Assembly: GCA_013042375.1 (NCBI GenBank)
Contig: JABDQH010000070.1
Location: forward strand, 1-47,608
DNA from: Woeseiaceae bacterium
GTDB lineage: Bacteria; Pseudomonadota; Gammaproteobacteria; Steroidobacterales; Woeseiaceae
Direction of reading: 5' to 3'
Length of the DNA: 47,608 bases
Shown here: in pieces, positions 18,998 through 29,533 of the stretch
How positions within the stretch are numbered: the stretch's first letter is position 1
How the letters are laid out: each line of letters starts with the position of its first letter
Made by a program: the position numbers and the translations under genes
The notes under the pieces: model-generated
What the model was told of the DNA's origin: nothing
The model's input: the letters and a program-made list of their open reading frames with translations, nothing else
Databases searched by the model: none

Positions 18998-20130
18998 GCT
19001 GAAACCACCTTCGTGCTCCTGTCGTCCTTATTCGCTGCGCGTCGTCGCTTTTCGCCGAGCCGGTTGCGCACGCGATTGCTGACTTCGCCCGCAAGCTGTC
19101 CGCAGGCCGCATCGATATCGTCGCCCCGCGTCCTGCGTATCGTGGCGACCAGGCCGCGTTGCCGCAGGCGCTCCTGGAAGTGACGGATCGTGTCTGCCGC
19201 GGAACGCCTGAACTCGGTGCCCGTAAACGGATTGAACGGGATCAGGTTGACCTTCGCGGGCCTGTTCGCGAGAAGCTCGCAGAGCTCATCTGCATGCGCG
19301 AATGAGTCGTTCACACCGCGCAACATAACGTACTCGAAGGTTATGAAGCGATTCGCCTGCCCGGCCGCATAGCGCCAGCACGCCTCGAGCAGCTCGTCGA
19401 TCGGGTGCAGCCTGTTGATCGGCACCAGCCGGTCGCGCAGCGCATCGTTGGTGGCGTGCAGCGATACCGCGAGCGCTACATTGCAGTCTTCACCGAGCTT
19501 GTCGATGTGCGGCACGATGCCCGAGGTCGAGACCGTAACGCGCCGCCAAGATAGTCCGTACGCCCGGTCGGAGACCAGCAGTCTGAGCACGGGTATGACG
19601 TTGCGGTAATTGGCAAGCGGCTCGCCCATGCCCATGAAGACAACGTTGGTGACTGCCGGCTCGCCGTTGTCACGGCGCGGCAATTCGCTGTTGGCTACGA
19701 GTACCTGGCCGATAATCTCGGCGCTCGTCAGGTTGCGATTGAAGCCCTGGGCGCCCGTTGCACAGAACGCGCAGTCGAGCGCGCAGCCGACCTGCGAGGA
19801 GATACACAGAGTGCCGCGCCCAGGCTCGGGAATGAACACGGTCTCGATGGCCTGGCCACAATCGGTTGCGAACAGCCACTTGACCGTGCCGTCGACGGAA
19901 TCATGCCGCGACTGGACCTGCGGCAACTCGAACGCGGCGTCCGCCTTCAGCCGATCACGCAGCTTCTTCGACAGGTCGGTCATGTCGTCGAAGTCGACAA
20001 TACCGCGCTGATAGACCCACTGCATGAGCTGCCGCGCGCGGAACGGCTTCTCGTCACGCTCGGCAAAGTACCGCTCCAGCATGTCTTGCGACATGCCGAG
20101 CAGGTTGGTCTTTGCTGCGGTCGTGGTCAT
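18994..20130 (-). CDS. rlmN: Dual-specificity RNA methyltransferase RlmN
   Basis: 378 residues, a radical SAM enzyme. The cluster motif is Cys116, Cys120 and Cys123 in QVGCALDCAFCATG. The conserved MGMGEPLANY and the methyl-carrying Cys near the C-terminus (DDIDAACGQL) are present. It methylates C2 of A2503 in 23S rRNA and A37 in a subset of tRNAs, improving translational accuracy. The 25-residue tail after CGQLAGEV is basic (RNRLGEKRRRAANKDDR). ndk ends 6 nt before its start. All catalytic residues are visible. Confidence 0.98.
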   Translation of the reverse strand: MTTTAAKTNLLGMSQDMLERYFAERDEKPFRARQLMQWVYQRGIVDFDDMTDLSKKLRDRLKADAAFELPQVQSRHDSVDGTVKWLFATDCGQAIETVFIPEPGRGTLCISSQVGCALDCAFCATGAQGFNRNLTSAEIIGQVLVANSELPRRDNGEPAVTNVVFMGMGEPLANYRNVIPVLRLLVSDRAYGLSWRRVTVSTSGIVPHIDKLGEDCNVALAVSLHATNDALRDRLVPINRLHPIDELLEACWRYAAGQANRFITFEYVMLRGVNDSFAHADELCELLANRPAKVNLIPFNPFTGTEFRRSAADTIRHFQERLRQRGLVATIRRTRGDDIDAACGQLAGEVSNRVRNRLGEKRRRAANKDDRSTKVVSA

Positions 20131-20136
20131 GTCCTG

Positions 20137-20568
20137 CTAGCGCGTGCGCGGGCACACGCCGTCATCACCGAAGAAGAATGCAATCTCGACAGCCGCCGTC
20201 TCGGGCGCATCGGAACCGTGCACGACGTTTTCCTCGATACTGGCGGCGAAGTCGGCGCGTATCGTGCCGGGATCGGCGTCGGCGGGATTCGTCGCACCCA
20301 TGATCTCGCGGTTCTTCGCAATCGCGCCCTCGCCCTGCAGTACCTGCACGACAACGGGACCCGAGGTCATGTAGCTGACGAGGTCATTAAAGAAGGGACG
20401 TTCCTTGTGCACGGCGTAAAAGCCCTCCGCCTGTTCTTTGCCGAGGTGCATCATGCGGGCAGCGACGATTTCAAGGCCGGCTTTCTCGAAGCGACCGTAA
20501 ATCTCGCCAATCAGGTTCTTCTGTACGCCATCCGGCTTGATGATGGAGAGCGTCTGCTCAACGGACAT
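20137..20568 (-). CDS. ndk: Nucleoside diphosphate kinase
   Basis: 143 residues from ATG 20568, preceded by AAGGAA at the right distance. The frame is open for 23 more codons upstream, but the family N-terminus is [14 protein letters not shown]. The conserved active-site segment with the phosphorylated His reads [11 protein letters not shown], and substrate residues such as [16 protein letters not shown] are present. It transfers phosphate from ATP to other nucleoside diphosphates. A candidate promoter lies in the 95-nt gap after iscA. Confidence 0.98.
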   Translation of the reverse strand: MSVEQTLSIIKPDGVQKNLIGEIYGRFEKAGLEIVAARMMHLGKEQAEGFYAVHKERPFFNDLVSYMTSGPVVVQVLQGEGAIAKNREIMGATNPADADPGTIRADFAASIEENVVHGSDAPETAAVEIAFFFGDDGVCPRTR

Positions 20569-20646
20569 ATGTTCGTTCCTTTTTCCCTGGGTGTGAAGAT
20601 GAGCGCACACGGCGGCTCGCCGGGCGCGAAAAGACATAAGTTATTA

Positions 20647-20675
20647 ATTCTACTACGGCAACCCTAGACGTTGAA
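20647..20675 (-). promoter_or_regulatory. Candidate promoter upstream of ndk
   Basis: Minus-strand TTCAAC (20675-20670), 17-nt spacer and TAGAAT (20652-20647), in the longest gap (95 nt) of this gene block. It would allow ndk-rlmN-pilF-rodZ-hisS and beyond to be transcribed apart from the Fe-S genes. The -35 overlaps the end of iscA. Confidence 0.45.
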
Positions 20676-20987
20676 GCTCTCGCCGCAGCCGCATTCCCCT
20701 TTAATATTGGGGTTCCTGAAGCTGAACGCCTCGTTGAGGCCGCTCTTCACGAAGTCCACCTCGGTCCCGTCGATGAGTTTGAGCGCTTGCGCGTCGACGA
20801 TCACCTTGACGCCTTTGTCCTCGAACACGACATCATCGGCGCGGATCTCATCGGCATAGTTGATCACGTAGGAGTAGCCCGAGCAGCCGGTTTCGGTGAC
20901 GCCGAGGCGCAGGCCGAGCCGGGAATCGCGCATTTCGAGGTAGGACCGGACGCGGTCTGCCGCCGCCTCGGTCAGTGAAATTGCCAT
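20664..20987 (-). CDS. iscA: Fe-S cluster carrier IscA
   Basis: 107 residues from ATG 20987, the usual IscA length. The three ligand cysteines are in [10 protein letters not shown] and in the tail [12 protein letters not shown]-type carriers receive Fe-S clusters from the scaffold and pass them to target enzymes. The gene follows the IscU-like scaffold by 13 nt in the trmJ-iscS-iscU-like-iscA order. ErpA or SufA are alternative names for close relatives; position next to iscS supports IscA. Confidence 0.93.
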   Translation of the reverse strand: MAISLTEAAADRVRSYLEMRDSRLGLRLGVTETGCSGYSYVINYADEIRADDVVFEDKGVKVIVDAQALKLIDGTEVDFVKSGLNEAFSFRNPNIKGECGCGESFNV

Positions 20988-21000
20988 ACAAAACCTTCCT

Positions 21001-21366
21001 TTACGGTCCAGTGTCGGTCGCCACCTGCTGCCCAAGCGCGCGAATCGCATCTTCCAGTACGAGTATACGTCCGGTCTTCTCGACGGGTACAGACAGATTA
21101 TCCATAAGGTCGCGCGCCGAAAATTCAATGAGGTCGGCAGCAGGCCGGCCTTCCAGCGCCGCGCAGGCCGCCTCGGCGGCGGCGATGACGTGCGGGCACG
21201 CCCGTGCCCGAAAACGCATCGCGCCGACCCTGTCACCTTCGGCCGAGGCCGAAAACTGCAGGCATACGTCCTGCTCGTCGACGAGCACCGAGACACCGCC
21301 GGCTACGTCGCCGGCATGCGCCGCTTCTGCGAAGTACTCGCGGACCCTGACACTGTAAGGATTCAC
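21001..21366 (-). CDS. IscU/NifU-like protein with degenerate cluster ligands
   Basis: 121 residues from a GTG that overlaps the iscS stop as GTGA. The second half lines up with Isc[18 protein letters not shown] against FKTYGCGSAIASSS, and [16 protein letters not shown] against VKIHCSILAEDAIKA. Of the three IscU cysteine ligands (37, 63 and 106 in E. coli), only the middle one (Cys57) is kept; the third is replaced by Arg and the first has no counterpart at the right place. Two further cysteines (35 and 68) are off-register. It is therefore unlikely to be a normal scaffold. It may be a regulator or partner of the desulfurase. Confidence 0.8.
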   Translation of the reverse strand: MNPYSVRVREYFAEAAHAGDVAGGVSVLVDEQDVCLQFSASAEGDRVGAMRFRARACPHVIAAAEAACAALEGRPAADLIEFSARDLMDNLSVPVEKTGRILVLEDAIRALGQQVATDTGP

Positions 21367-22523
21367 GCGGCGGCCCCGGGGGCCAGGGCGCGCAGCCGGG
21401 CCACCGCATCACGGTAGCGAGCCGCGGCGAACTCGACCTCATCGAGCGTCGTCGCACGTCCGAAACTGAAGCGAATCGCGCTCTGCGCCTCGGCATCGCT
21501 ACGGCCCAGGGCACGCAGCACGTAAGACGGCTCCTGGGTTTTCGAATTGCACGCGCTCCCGGTCGCCACCAGCAGCGGTTCGAGCGCGAGCAGCAGGCTC
21601 TCTCCTTCGACGCCCGCGACGCTGACATTGAGAATGCCGGGAAAACCGTCGGGATCCCCGTTCAGCGTCAAGCCGTCGATGCCGGCGATGCCGTCCCACA
21701 GCGCCTTTCGCATGCTGCGCAGGTGGGCAAGGTCGTCGTCGATGCGTTCGGCCGCGATGCTCGCAGTCGTGCCGAGCGCGGCGATCATTTCCGTCGACAT
21801 CGTCCCGGGACGGATACGCCGCTGCTGCCCGCCGCCATAGAGGATCGGTTCGACATGGCAGCCGGGACGATCGGCTATGTACAGCGCCCCAACGCCCTTG
21901 GGACCGTAGAACTTGTGGGCCGTAATCGACATCAGGTCGACGGGCAAGGTGGCGAGATCGATGTGTACCTTGCCGACGGCCTGCGCTGCATCGACATGCA
22001 TCAGGATGTCGCGCTCGCGGCAGATCGCCCCCAGCGCCTCGATGTCCTGGACGACGCCCGTCTCGTTGTTGACGAACATGATCGAGGCAAGCTGGGTGTC
22101 GTCGCGCAGCGCGGCCTCGAACACGGCCGGATCGAGCACGCCGTTGGCTGCCGGATCGACCCAGGTAACGTCGAAGCCTTCTTTCGCGAGTATCTCGAAT
22201 ACGTCGGTCACGGCCTTGTGTTCGGTGCGCATCGAGACGAGGTGCCGGCCGCGATGCGCACGGTATCGCGCGCCGCCCGCGATGGCGAGATTGTCCGACT
22301 CGGTCGCACCCGAGGTCATGACAAGCCGGTCCGCGCGCGCGTTCAACAGCGCCGCCAGCTGCCCGGTCGAAGTCGCGATGATCTCCTGCGCCAGCCGCCC
22401 GGCCGCATGCGTCGACGACGGGTTGGCGCAGGTCAGTTCGCTGACCTCGCGCATGCGCTCCCATACGCGCCCGTCGACCGGCGTCGACGCCGCGTAATCG
22501 AGATATATCGACCGGTCAGTCAT
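21363..22523 (-). CDS. iscS: Cysteine desulfurase (IscS type)
   Basis: 386 residues. The PLP lysine is Lys204 (SITAHKFYGPKG), the conserved His102 is in MRTEHKAV, and the sulfur-accepting Cys325 lies in the long loop VATGSACNSKTQEPSYVLRALG, which marks the IscS/NifS group rather than SufS. It removes sulfur from cysteine for Fe-S clusters and tRNA thiolation. It follows trmJ with an 8-nt overlap and precedes the IscU-like gene. iscR, a canonical iscU, hscBA and fdx are not nearby. Confidence 0.95.
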   Translation of the reverse strand: MTDRSIYLDYAASTPVDGRVWERMREVSELTCANPSSTHAAGRLAQEIIATSTGQLAALLNARADRLVMTSGATESDNLAIAGGARYRAHRGRHLVSMRTEHKAVTDVFEILAKEGFDVTWVDPAANGVLDPAVFEAALRDDTQLASIMFVNNETGVVQDIEALGAICRERDILMHVDAAQAVGKVHIDLATLPVDLMSITAHKFYGPKGVGALYIADRPGCHVEPILYGGGQQRRIRPGTMSTEMIAALGTTASIAAERIDDDLAHLRSMRKALWDGIAGIDGLTLNGDPDGFPGILNVSVAGVEGESLLLALEPLLVATGSACNSKTQEPSYVLRALGRSDAEAQSAIRFSFGRATTLDEVEFAAARYRDAVARLRALAPGAAA

Positions 22524-23235
22524 CGTCTTTACGGGCCCGGTCGACGGCGGTGAGGATGCCGCGCAGGATATTGACCTCGTTCTGATCCGGACGGGCGCGG
22601 ATGAACAAGCGACGCAGTCGGCGCATCAGGTGGCGCGGATTGTCGGGATCGAGGAAGCGCACGTCGCGCAGCACGTTTTCGAGGTGCTCGTAGAAGTGCT
22701 CCATCTCCTCGCTCGTCGCCGGCGGCGCTTCGACCTCGAATACGGGACCTTCGTCGAGCATGCTCGCGACGCGCAACTCGTAGGTGACGACCTGTACGGC
22801 CATACCTATGTTGAGCGAGCTGAAACCCGGGTCGGTGGGGATCGTCAACAGCGTGTGGCACAGGTCGAGATCGTCATTGTGCAGGCCATTCTTCTCGGGA
22901 CCGAACACGCAGGCGACATCGCCATGGGCGCTTTCGCGGATCATGCGCTCGGCGCAGTCTCGCGGACCCATGCACGGCCAGTTTATCGAACGCGAGCGAG
23001 CGCTCGCGCCAGCCACGTAGACACAGTCGGTAATCGCGTCGGCGAGCGTTTCTGTCACGACAGCGCGCTCGAGGATGTCGGAGGCGCCCGATGCCCGGGC
23101 CGTGGCGTCCTCATGCGGGAAGTACTTCGGGTTCACGAGCCTGAGGTCGCTGAGCCCCATGTTCTTCATGGCGCGCGCGACCGCCCCGATGTTGCCAGGG
23201 TGCGTGGTTCCGACGAGGACGATGCGTATCGACAT
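22516..23235 (-). CDS. trmJ: tRNA (cytidine/uridine-2'-O-)-methyltransferase TrmJ
   Basis: 239 residues of the SPOUT (trefoil-knot) class. Signature blocks are IVLVGTTHPGNIGAVARAMK, CVFGPEKNGLHNDDL and SSLNIGMAVQVVTYELR. It 2'-O-methylates position 32 of several tRNAs. It heads the minus-strand block and diverges from suhB, as in E. coli where suhB and trmJ flank the isc operon. A -10-like TAGAAT lies about 30 nt upstream, with a small inverted repeat (GGACTT/AAGTCC) in the leader. Confidence 0.96.
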   Translation of the reverse strand: MSIRIVLVGTTHPGNIGAVARAMKNMGLSDLRLVNPKYFPHEDATARASGASDILERAVVTETLADAITDCVYVAGASARSRSINWPCMGPRDCAERMIRESAHGDVACVFGPEKNGLHNDDLDLCHTLLTIPTDPGFSSLNIGMAVQVVTYELRVASMLDEGPVFEVEAPPATSEEMEHFYEHLENVLRDVRFLDPDNPRHLMRRLRRLFIRARPDQNEVNILRGILTAVDRARKDDD

Positions 23236-23331
23236 TCTCTAGGGACTTCAAAAACAAAGTCCGTTATTCTACCGCCCCGGCGGCCGGTGCGGACAGGCTG
23301 CCGAGCTCTTTACAATTGGCGGATTCGTTGT

Positions 23332-24141
23332 ATGAACGCTCTACAGAATGTGGCCATCATGGCCGCGCGGCGCGGGGGCAATGTCCTGATGCGCTACCTC
23401 AACCGGGTCGACTCGCTGTCGGTCGAGAAGAAGGGCCACAACGATTTCGTCAGTGAGGCGGACCGTGCCGCGGAAGCCGCCGTCATCGAGGTCATCCACA
23501 GGCATTATCCGGACCACGCGATCCTCGCCGAGGAATCCGGGACGCAGGGCGACTCGGACACGGTCTGGGTGATCGACCCGCTGGACGGCACGACCAACTT
23601 CCTGCACGGCTTTCCCCAGTTCTGCGTGTCGATCGCGGCGCGGGTGCGGGGCCGCACCGAGGCGGCGGCCGTCTACGACCCGATGCGCCAGGAAATTTTC
23701 GCTGCCGCGCGCGGCGAAGGTGCGACGCTCGACGATCGCAAGATCCGTGTCAGCGGGCGCAGGGAGCTGGAATACGCGTTGATCGGCACGGGCTTCCCGT
23801 TTCGGCAGAAGGACTTCGACATGGGCCCCTACCTGGCCATGCTCGGCAAGGTCGTGCGCAACACGGCCGGCGTGCGCCGTCCGGGCGCGGCGGCACTCGA
23901 CCTCTGCTACGTCGCGGCGGGCAGGCTGGACGGCTTCTGGGAGGCGGGCCTCAAGGCCTGGGATCTCGCCGCCGGCGCATTGATCATCCGCGAAGCCGGC
24001 GGCATCGTCAGCGGCCTGGACGGCTCCGAAAACTACCTGGACTCGGGGCACGTCCTGTGCGGCACACCCAGGGTCTACGCCGGGCTGGCCAAGCTCTGCG
24101 CCCACGACATCAAGGCGATTGTATGGGGACAGTCACCTTAA
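23332..24141 (+). CDS. suhB: Inositol-1-monophosphatase SuhB
   Basis: 269 residues from ATG 23332 (MNALQNVAIMAARRGG). Metal-binding motifs of the family are intact: the EE pair in ILAEESG, DPLDGTTNF and WEAGLKAWDLAAGALI. SuhB hydrolyses inositol phosphates and also takes part in rRNA transcription antitermination with the Nus factors. TACAAT ends 15 nt upstream of the start and may be the -10. The last four codons and the TAA stop (WGQSP*) are formed by an intergenic palindromic repeat, so the natural C-terminus has been reshaped by it. Confidence 0.96.
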   Translation: MNALQNVAIMAARRGGNVLMRYLNRVDSLSVEKKGHNDFVSEADRAAEAAVIEVIHRHYPDHAILAEESGTQGDSDTVWVIDPLDGTTNFLHGFPQFCVSIAARVRGRTEAAAVYDPMRQEIFAAARGEGATLDDRKIRVSGRRELEYALIGTGFPFRQKDFDMGPYLAMLGKVVRNTAGVRRPGAAALDLCYVAAGRLDGFWEAGLKAWDLAAGALIIREAGGIVSGLDGSENYLDSGHVLCGTPRVYAGLAKLCAHDIKAIVWGQSP

Positions 24142-24179
24142 CTCCGTCCCGAAGGGACCGAGTTAAGGTGACTGTCCCC
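24125..24179. repeat. REP-like long inverted repeat between suhB and secF
   Basis: A 26-bp stem with one mismatch (24125-24150 with 24154-24179) and a GAA loop. Its core is GGGGACAGTCACCTTA / TAAGGTGACTGTCCCC. It supplies the end and stop codon of suhB and finishes 4 nt before the secF stop codon. It could serve as a two-way terminator. It belongs to the same family as the elements at 10992 and 38914. Repeats of this kind are usually spread by a REP-associated tyrosine transposase, which is not in the window. Confidence 0.85.
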
Positions 24180-24182
24180 TTG

Positions 24183-25124
24183 CTACGGGAGGTCGTCGAC
24201 GAGCGCCGGATCCTTGACCGGCTCTACGAGGTCCTGCGGATTGACGTCGAGGGCGAGGGCCGTCGCGCTGGCCGTATAGATCGACGAGTAGGTGCCGACG
24301 ATGATGCCGACGATCAGCGCGATCGAAAACGGCGCAATCGACTCACCGCCCAGTGTCAGCAACGCAACGAGCACGAGCAGGGTCGTGAGACCCGTGATCA
24401 GCGTGCGCGCGAGCATCTCGTTGATCGATATGTTCATCGCCTCTTCCGCCTCCACGCCGCGCAGGCCGAGGAAATTCTCACGGATGCGGTCGAAGGCCAC
24501 GACCGTGTCGTTTAGGGAATAGCCGATCACGGCGAGGACGGCCGCAACGACACTCAGGTCGAACGGGAGCGCGAAGATGGAGAAGAACCCGACTGTCACG
24601 ATGGCGTCGTGTGCAAGCGCCGCGACGGCGCCGACCGAGAACTTCCACTGGAAGCGGATCATCACGTAGACAAAGATCAGGCCGAGCGCGACCACCAGCG
24701 CGAGCGCGCCGTTGTCGCGCAGCTCGCTGCCGACCTGGGCGCTGACGGTCTCGACACGCCGCAAATCGATCGACTGACCGCCCGCAGCGAGCGTCTCCTG
24801 GAGCTGGGTGCGCACCGCCTCGTTGGATGCCTCCGGCTGCGGCGGCAGGCGCACGAGCACATCGGTCTCGCGACCGAACAGCTGCACCTGGGCGTCCTCG
24901 AAACCCGCGCCTTCCAGCGTCGTGCGTATATCCTCGAGATCCGCCGCCTGCTCGTAGCCGACCTCGAGCAGGATGCCGCCCGTGAAATCGATGCCCATCT
25001 CGAGCCCGCGCGTGAACAGCGACACGAGCGAGGCGATCACGAACAGGATCGAGAGCGCGATGGCGATCCGGCGCCGCGGCCGGCTCAGGAAGTCGATACT
25101 GGTTTTTTCCTTGATCAGTCTCAT
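24183..25124 (-). CDS. secF: Protein translocase subunit SecF
   Basis: 313 residues with six predicted transmembrane helices: one near residue 25 (IAIALSILFVIASLVSLF), a periplasmic loop, then five in the C-terminal half. The family motif GMGIDFTGGILLEVGYE appears as GLEMGIDFTGGILLEV, and the D4-type segment reads VIGYSLNDTVVAFDRIRENF. With SecD it uses the proton gradient to pull exported proteins out of SecYEG. secD ends 8 nt upstream. Confidence 0.97.
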   Translation of the reverse strand: MRLIKEKTSIDFLSRPRRRIAIALSILFVIASLVSLFTRGLEMGIDFTGGILLEVGYEQAADLEDIRTTLEGAGFEDAQVQLFGRETDVLVRLPPQPEASNEAVRTQLQETLAAGGQSIDLRRVETVSAQVGSELRDNGALALVVALGLIFVYVMIRFQWKFSVGAVAALAHDAIVTVGFFSIFALPFDLSVVAAVLAVIGYSLNDTVVAFDRIRENFLGLRGVEAEEAMNISINEMLARTLITGLTTLLVLVALLTLGGESIAPFSIALIVGIIVGTYSSIYTASATALALDVNPQDLVEPVKDPALVDDLP

Positions 25125-25132
25125 GGCGACTC

Positions 25133-26944
25133 CTAAACCGGCAGGGACTCGAGCTTGCGCCCGCCCCAGACCAGGTTGACGATCGTGCGCGTCCCGACGA
25201 TTGCCGTGAACATCGACGTGATGATGCCGAGAAGCAGCGTGATCGCGAAGCCCTTGATCGGGCCGGTACCGAGTGCGAACAGCACGATGGCCGCGATCAG
25301 CGTCGTCACGTTGGCATCCACGATCGAGCTCAGCGCCTTGCCGTAGCCCGAATCGATGGCGGCCTGCGGTGACGCGCCGCCCGACAGCTCCTCCCGTATG
25401 CGCTCAAAGATGAGCACGTTGGCGTCGACGGCCATGCCGACCGTCAGGACGATGCCCGCGATACCCGGCAGCGTCAGCGACGCGCCGAGGATCGACAGCA
25501 GCGCGACGATGAAGACGAGATTCGAAAACAGGGCGACGTCGGCGATGAGGCCGAAGGCACGGTAGTAGATCGCCATGAAGACGATGACCGCAAGGAAACC
25601 GATCTTGATCGCGTTGAAACCGCGGTCGATGTTGTCCTGGCCGAGGCTCGGTCCGATCGTACGTTCGTCGATCGGGTAGACCGGCGCGGCCAGCGCACCG
25701 GCGCGCAGCAGCAGTGCGAGCTCGGCGGCCTCGCCAGCCGCCAGGCCACTGATCTGGAAGCGGTCCTTGAAGACGCCCTGGATCGTCGCCGTGCTGATGA
25801 TCTCCTCGGTCCTGGTCGTTAGCTGTTCCTCGACGCCGTTGCGCGTAATCGTCTCGCGCGTCGTTTCGATGAAGACCGTCGACATCGGTTTCTTGAGGTT
25901 GTTCATCGTCGTCTCGAGCATGCTCTCGCCGCCCGCGGAATCCAGCGTGATCGAGACTATCGGCCTGCCCTGGTCCTGCCCCATGCGCGCGTCGATGATC
26001 TGGTCGCCCGAGGCGATGACCTTGCGTTTCAGCACCTGCGACGGCTCTTCGCCCCTTCCCGCGTAGCGGCGCGAGCCGGGCTCGTCGCCCGACGGATCGA
26101 CCATCCGGAACTCGATCGTTGCCGTTGCCTTGAGGATATCGATGACCTGGTTCGGATCCTGCACGCCCGGCAGCTGCACGACGATGCGATCGACGCCCTC
26201 TCGCTGCACCAGGGGTTCGGCCACGCCGAGCTGGTTGACGCGGTTGCGGAGCGTCGTCAGGTTTTGCTCGATGGCGAAATCCTGGCGCTCCTGGATCTGC
26301 GCCGCGCTCATGCGCACGGTCATGGACTTGCCGTCCGCGCCGTCGACGATAAGCAGGTCCTGGTCGGCCCGGCCGATGATGTCGCGCGCCCTCTCCAGGT
26401 CTTCGGGGCTCGTCAGGCGAACCTTGACCGTGTCGCCGTCGATATCGACGCGATGGCGAATGCGGGCCTCACGCAGGCGATCGTCGAAGCTCTGCTCGTA
26501 GCCTGCAAGCCGGCTCTGGATCGCCGTATTCATGTCGACTTCGAGCAACACGTAGACACCGCCACGCAGGTCCAGTCCCAGGCTCATCGGCCGGAAACCG
26601 AGCTTGCGCATCCAGTCGGGCAAGGCCGGCGCGAGTGTTTTCGCGACACTCGCTTCGCGCGAGTACGCATCCTTGAGGGCCTCGGCTGCGATCTCCTGGC
26701 CGTCGACGGAATCGAAGCGCATGACCACACGCCCGTCCTGCAGGTAGGAAGCCTGCGGCGAGACGCCGGCTGCGGTCACGGCCGCGACGAATTCGTCGAG
26801 CTTGTCTTCGGCATAGGGCGCGTCGTCGGTCGACGCAATCTGGATCGCGTCAACGCTGCCGTAGAGATTGGGCAGCGCGAACAGGCAGCCCGCCAGCAGA
26901 ATCAGAAGAACGAGCGTGTTGAGCCAGGCGGGGAACTTGTTCAT
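25133..26944 (-). CDS. secD: Protein translocase subunit SecD
   Basis: 603 residues. The first transmembrane helix is at 8-28, followed by a large periplasmic P1 region (LGLDLRGGVYVLLEVDMNTA is the conserved strand) and five C-terminal helices with TLPGIAGIVLTVGMAVDANV and IFERIREEL, which carry the proton-pathway residues. It is an RND-type partner of SecF and works with YajC. Its ATG overlaps the yajC stop as ATGA. Confidence 0.98.
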   Translation of the reverse strand: MNKFPAWLNTLVLLILLAGCLFALPNLYGSVDAIQIASTDDAPYAEDKLDEFVAAVTAAGVSPQASYLQDGRVVMRFDSVDGQEIAAEALKDAYSREASVAKTLAPALPDWMRKLGFRPMSLGLDLRGGVYVLLEVDMNTAIQSRLAGYEQSFDDRLREARIRHRVDIDGDTVKVRLTSPEDLERARDIIGRADQDLLIVDGADGKSMTVRMSAAQIQERQDFAIEQNLTTLRNRVNQLGVAEPLVQREGVDRIVVQLPGVQDPNQVIDILKATATIEFRMVDPSGDEPGSRRYAGRGEEPSQVLKRKVIASGDQIIDARMGQDQGRPIVSITLDSAGGESMLETTMNNLKKPMSTVFIETTRETITRNGVEEQLTTRTEEIISTATIQGVFKDRFQISGLAAGEAAELALLLRAGALAAPVYPIDERTIGPSLGQDNIDRGFNAIKIGFLAVIVFMAIYYRAFGLIADVALFSNLVFIVALLSILGASLTLPGIAGIVLTVGMAVDANVLIFERIREELSGGASPQAAIDSGYGKALSSIVDANVTTLIAAIVLFALGTGPIKGFAITLLLGIITSMFTAIVGTRTIVNLVWGGRKLESLPV

Positions 26945-27264
26945 GCTTCGTCGTAGGTGCCTTTCGGTACGACGGCCGAGACGCTCTGCTTCTGGACCTT
27001 GATCTCGGTATTGTCACTGATCGCGACGACCGCATAGTGCTCGCTCACGCCCGTGATCCTGCCGAGGATGCCGCCGGCGGTCAGTACTTCGTCGCCCACC
27101 TGCAAACCCGACACCAGTGCCTGGTGCTGCTTTTGTTTCTTCTGCTGCGGACGAATCAGGAGGAAATAGAAAGCGGCGAACATGAGCACCATCATGATGA
27201 TGAAGCTCGTGCCATCGCCTTGTTGCGCGCCCTGCGCGTATGCGTTCTGAATGAAGAAATCCAT
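26941..27264 (-). CDS. yajC: Sec translocase accessory subunit YajC
   Basis: 107 residues from ATG 27264. One transmembrane helix (about 20-39, TSFIIMMVLMFAAFYFLLIR) is followed by the family motif RPQQKKQKQHQALVSGLQVG and a small beta domain (GDEVLTAGGILGRITGV). The frame is open upstream, but homologous sequence begins at MDFFIQNAYAQ. YajC binds SecDF. A CATAAT box is seen about 30 nt upstream, so transcription may restart after tgt, which ends 88 nt before. Confidence 0.96.
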   Translation of the reverse strand: MDFFIQNAYAQGAQQGDGTSFIIMMVLMFAAFYFLLIRPQQKKQKQHQALVSGLQVGDEVLTAGGILGRITGVSEHYAVVAISDNTEIKVQKQSVSAVVPKGTYDEA

Positions 27265-27352
27265 GAGAAATCCCGAGAAAAACAGCGCGGTATTATGGCA
27301 CAAGCTTTCGACGTGGGGGCGACAATCCCGAAGGCAAGTTCCGGGCCGCGAT

Positions 27353-29490
<2,138 letters not shown>

Positions 29491-29493
<3 letters not shown>

Positions 29494-29509
29494 GGGCGCG
29501 CATGATAGC
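29491..29509. repeat. 19-bp direct repeat, left copy (queA start)
   Basis: CATGGGCGCGCATGATAGC, which includes the queA start codon on the minus strand. The identical 19 bp occurs at 31229-31247. The match stops at both edges. The two copies bracket the GH30 gene. Confidence 0.9.
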
Positions 29510-29533
29510 GCAGTGCCGTCGGCGACTGCCGGA

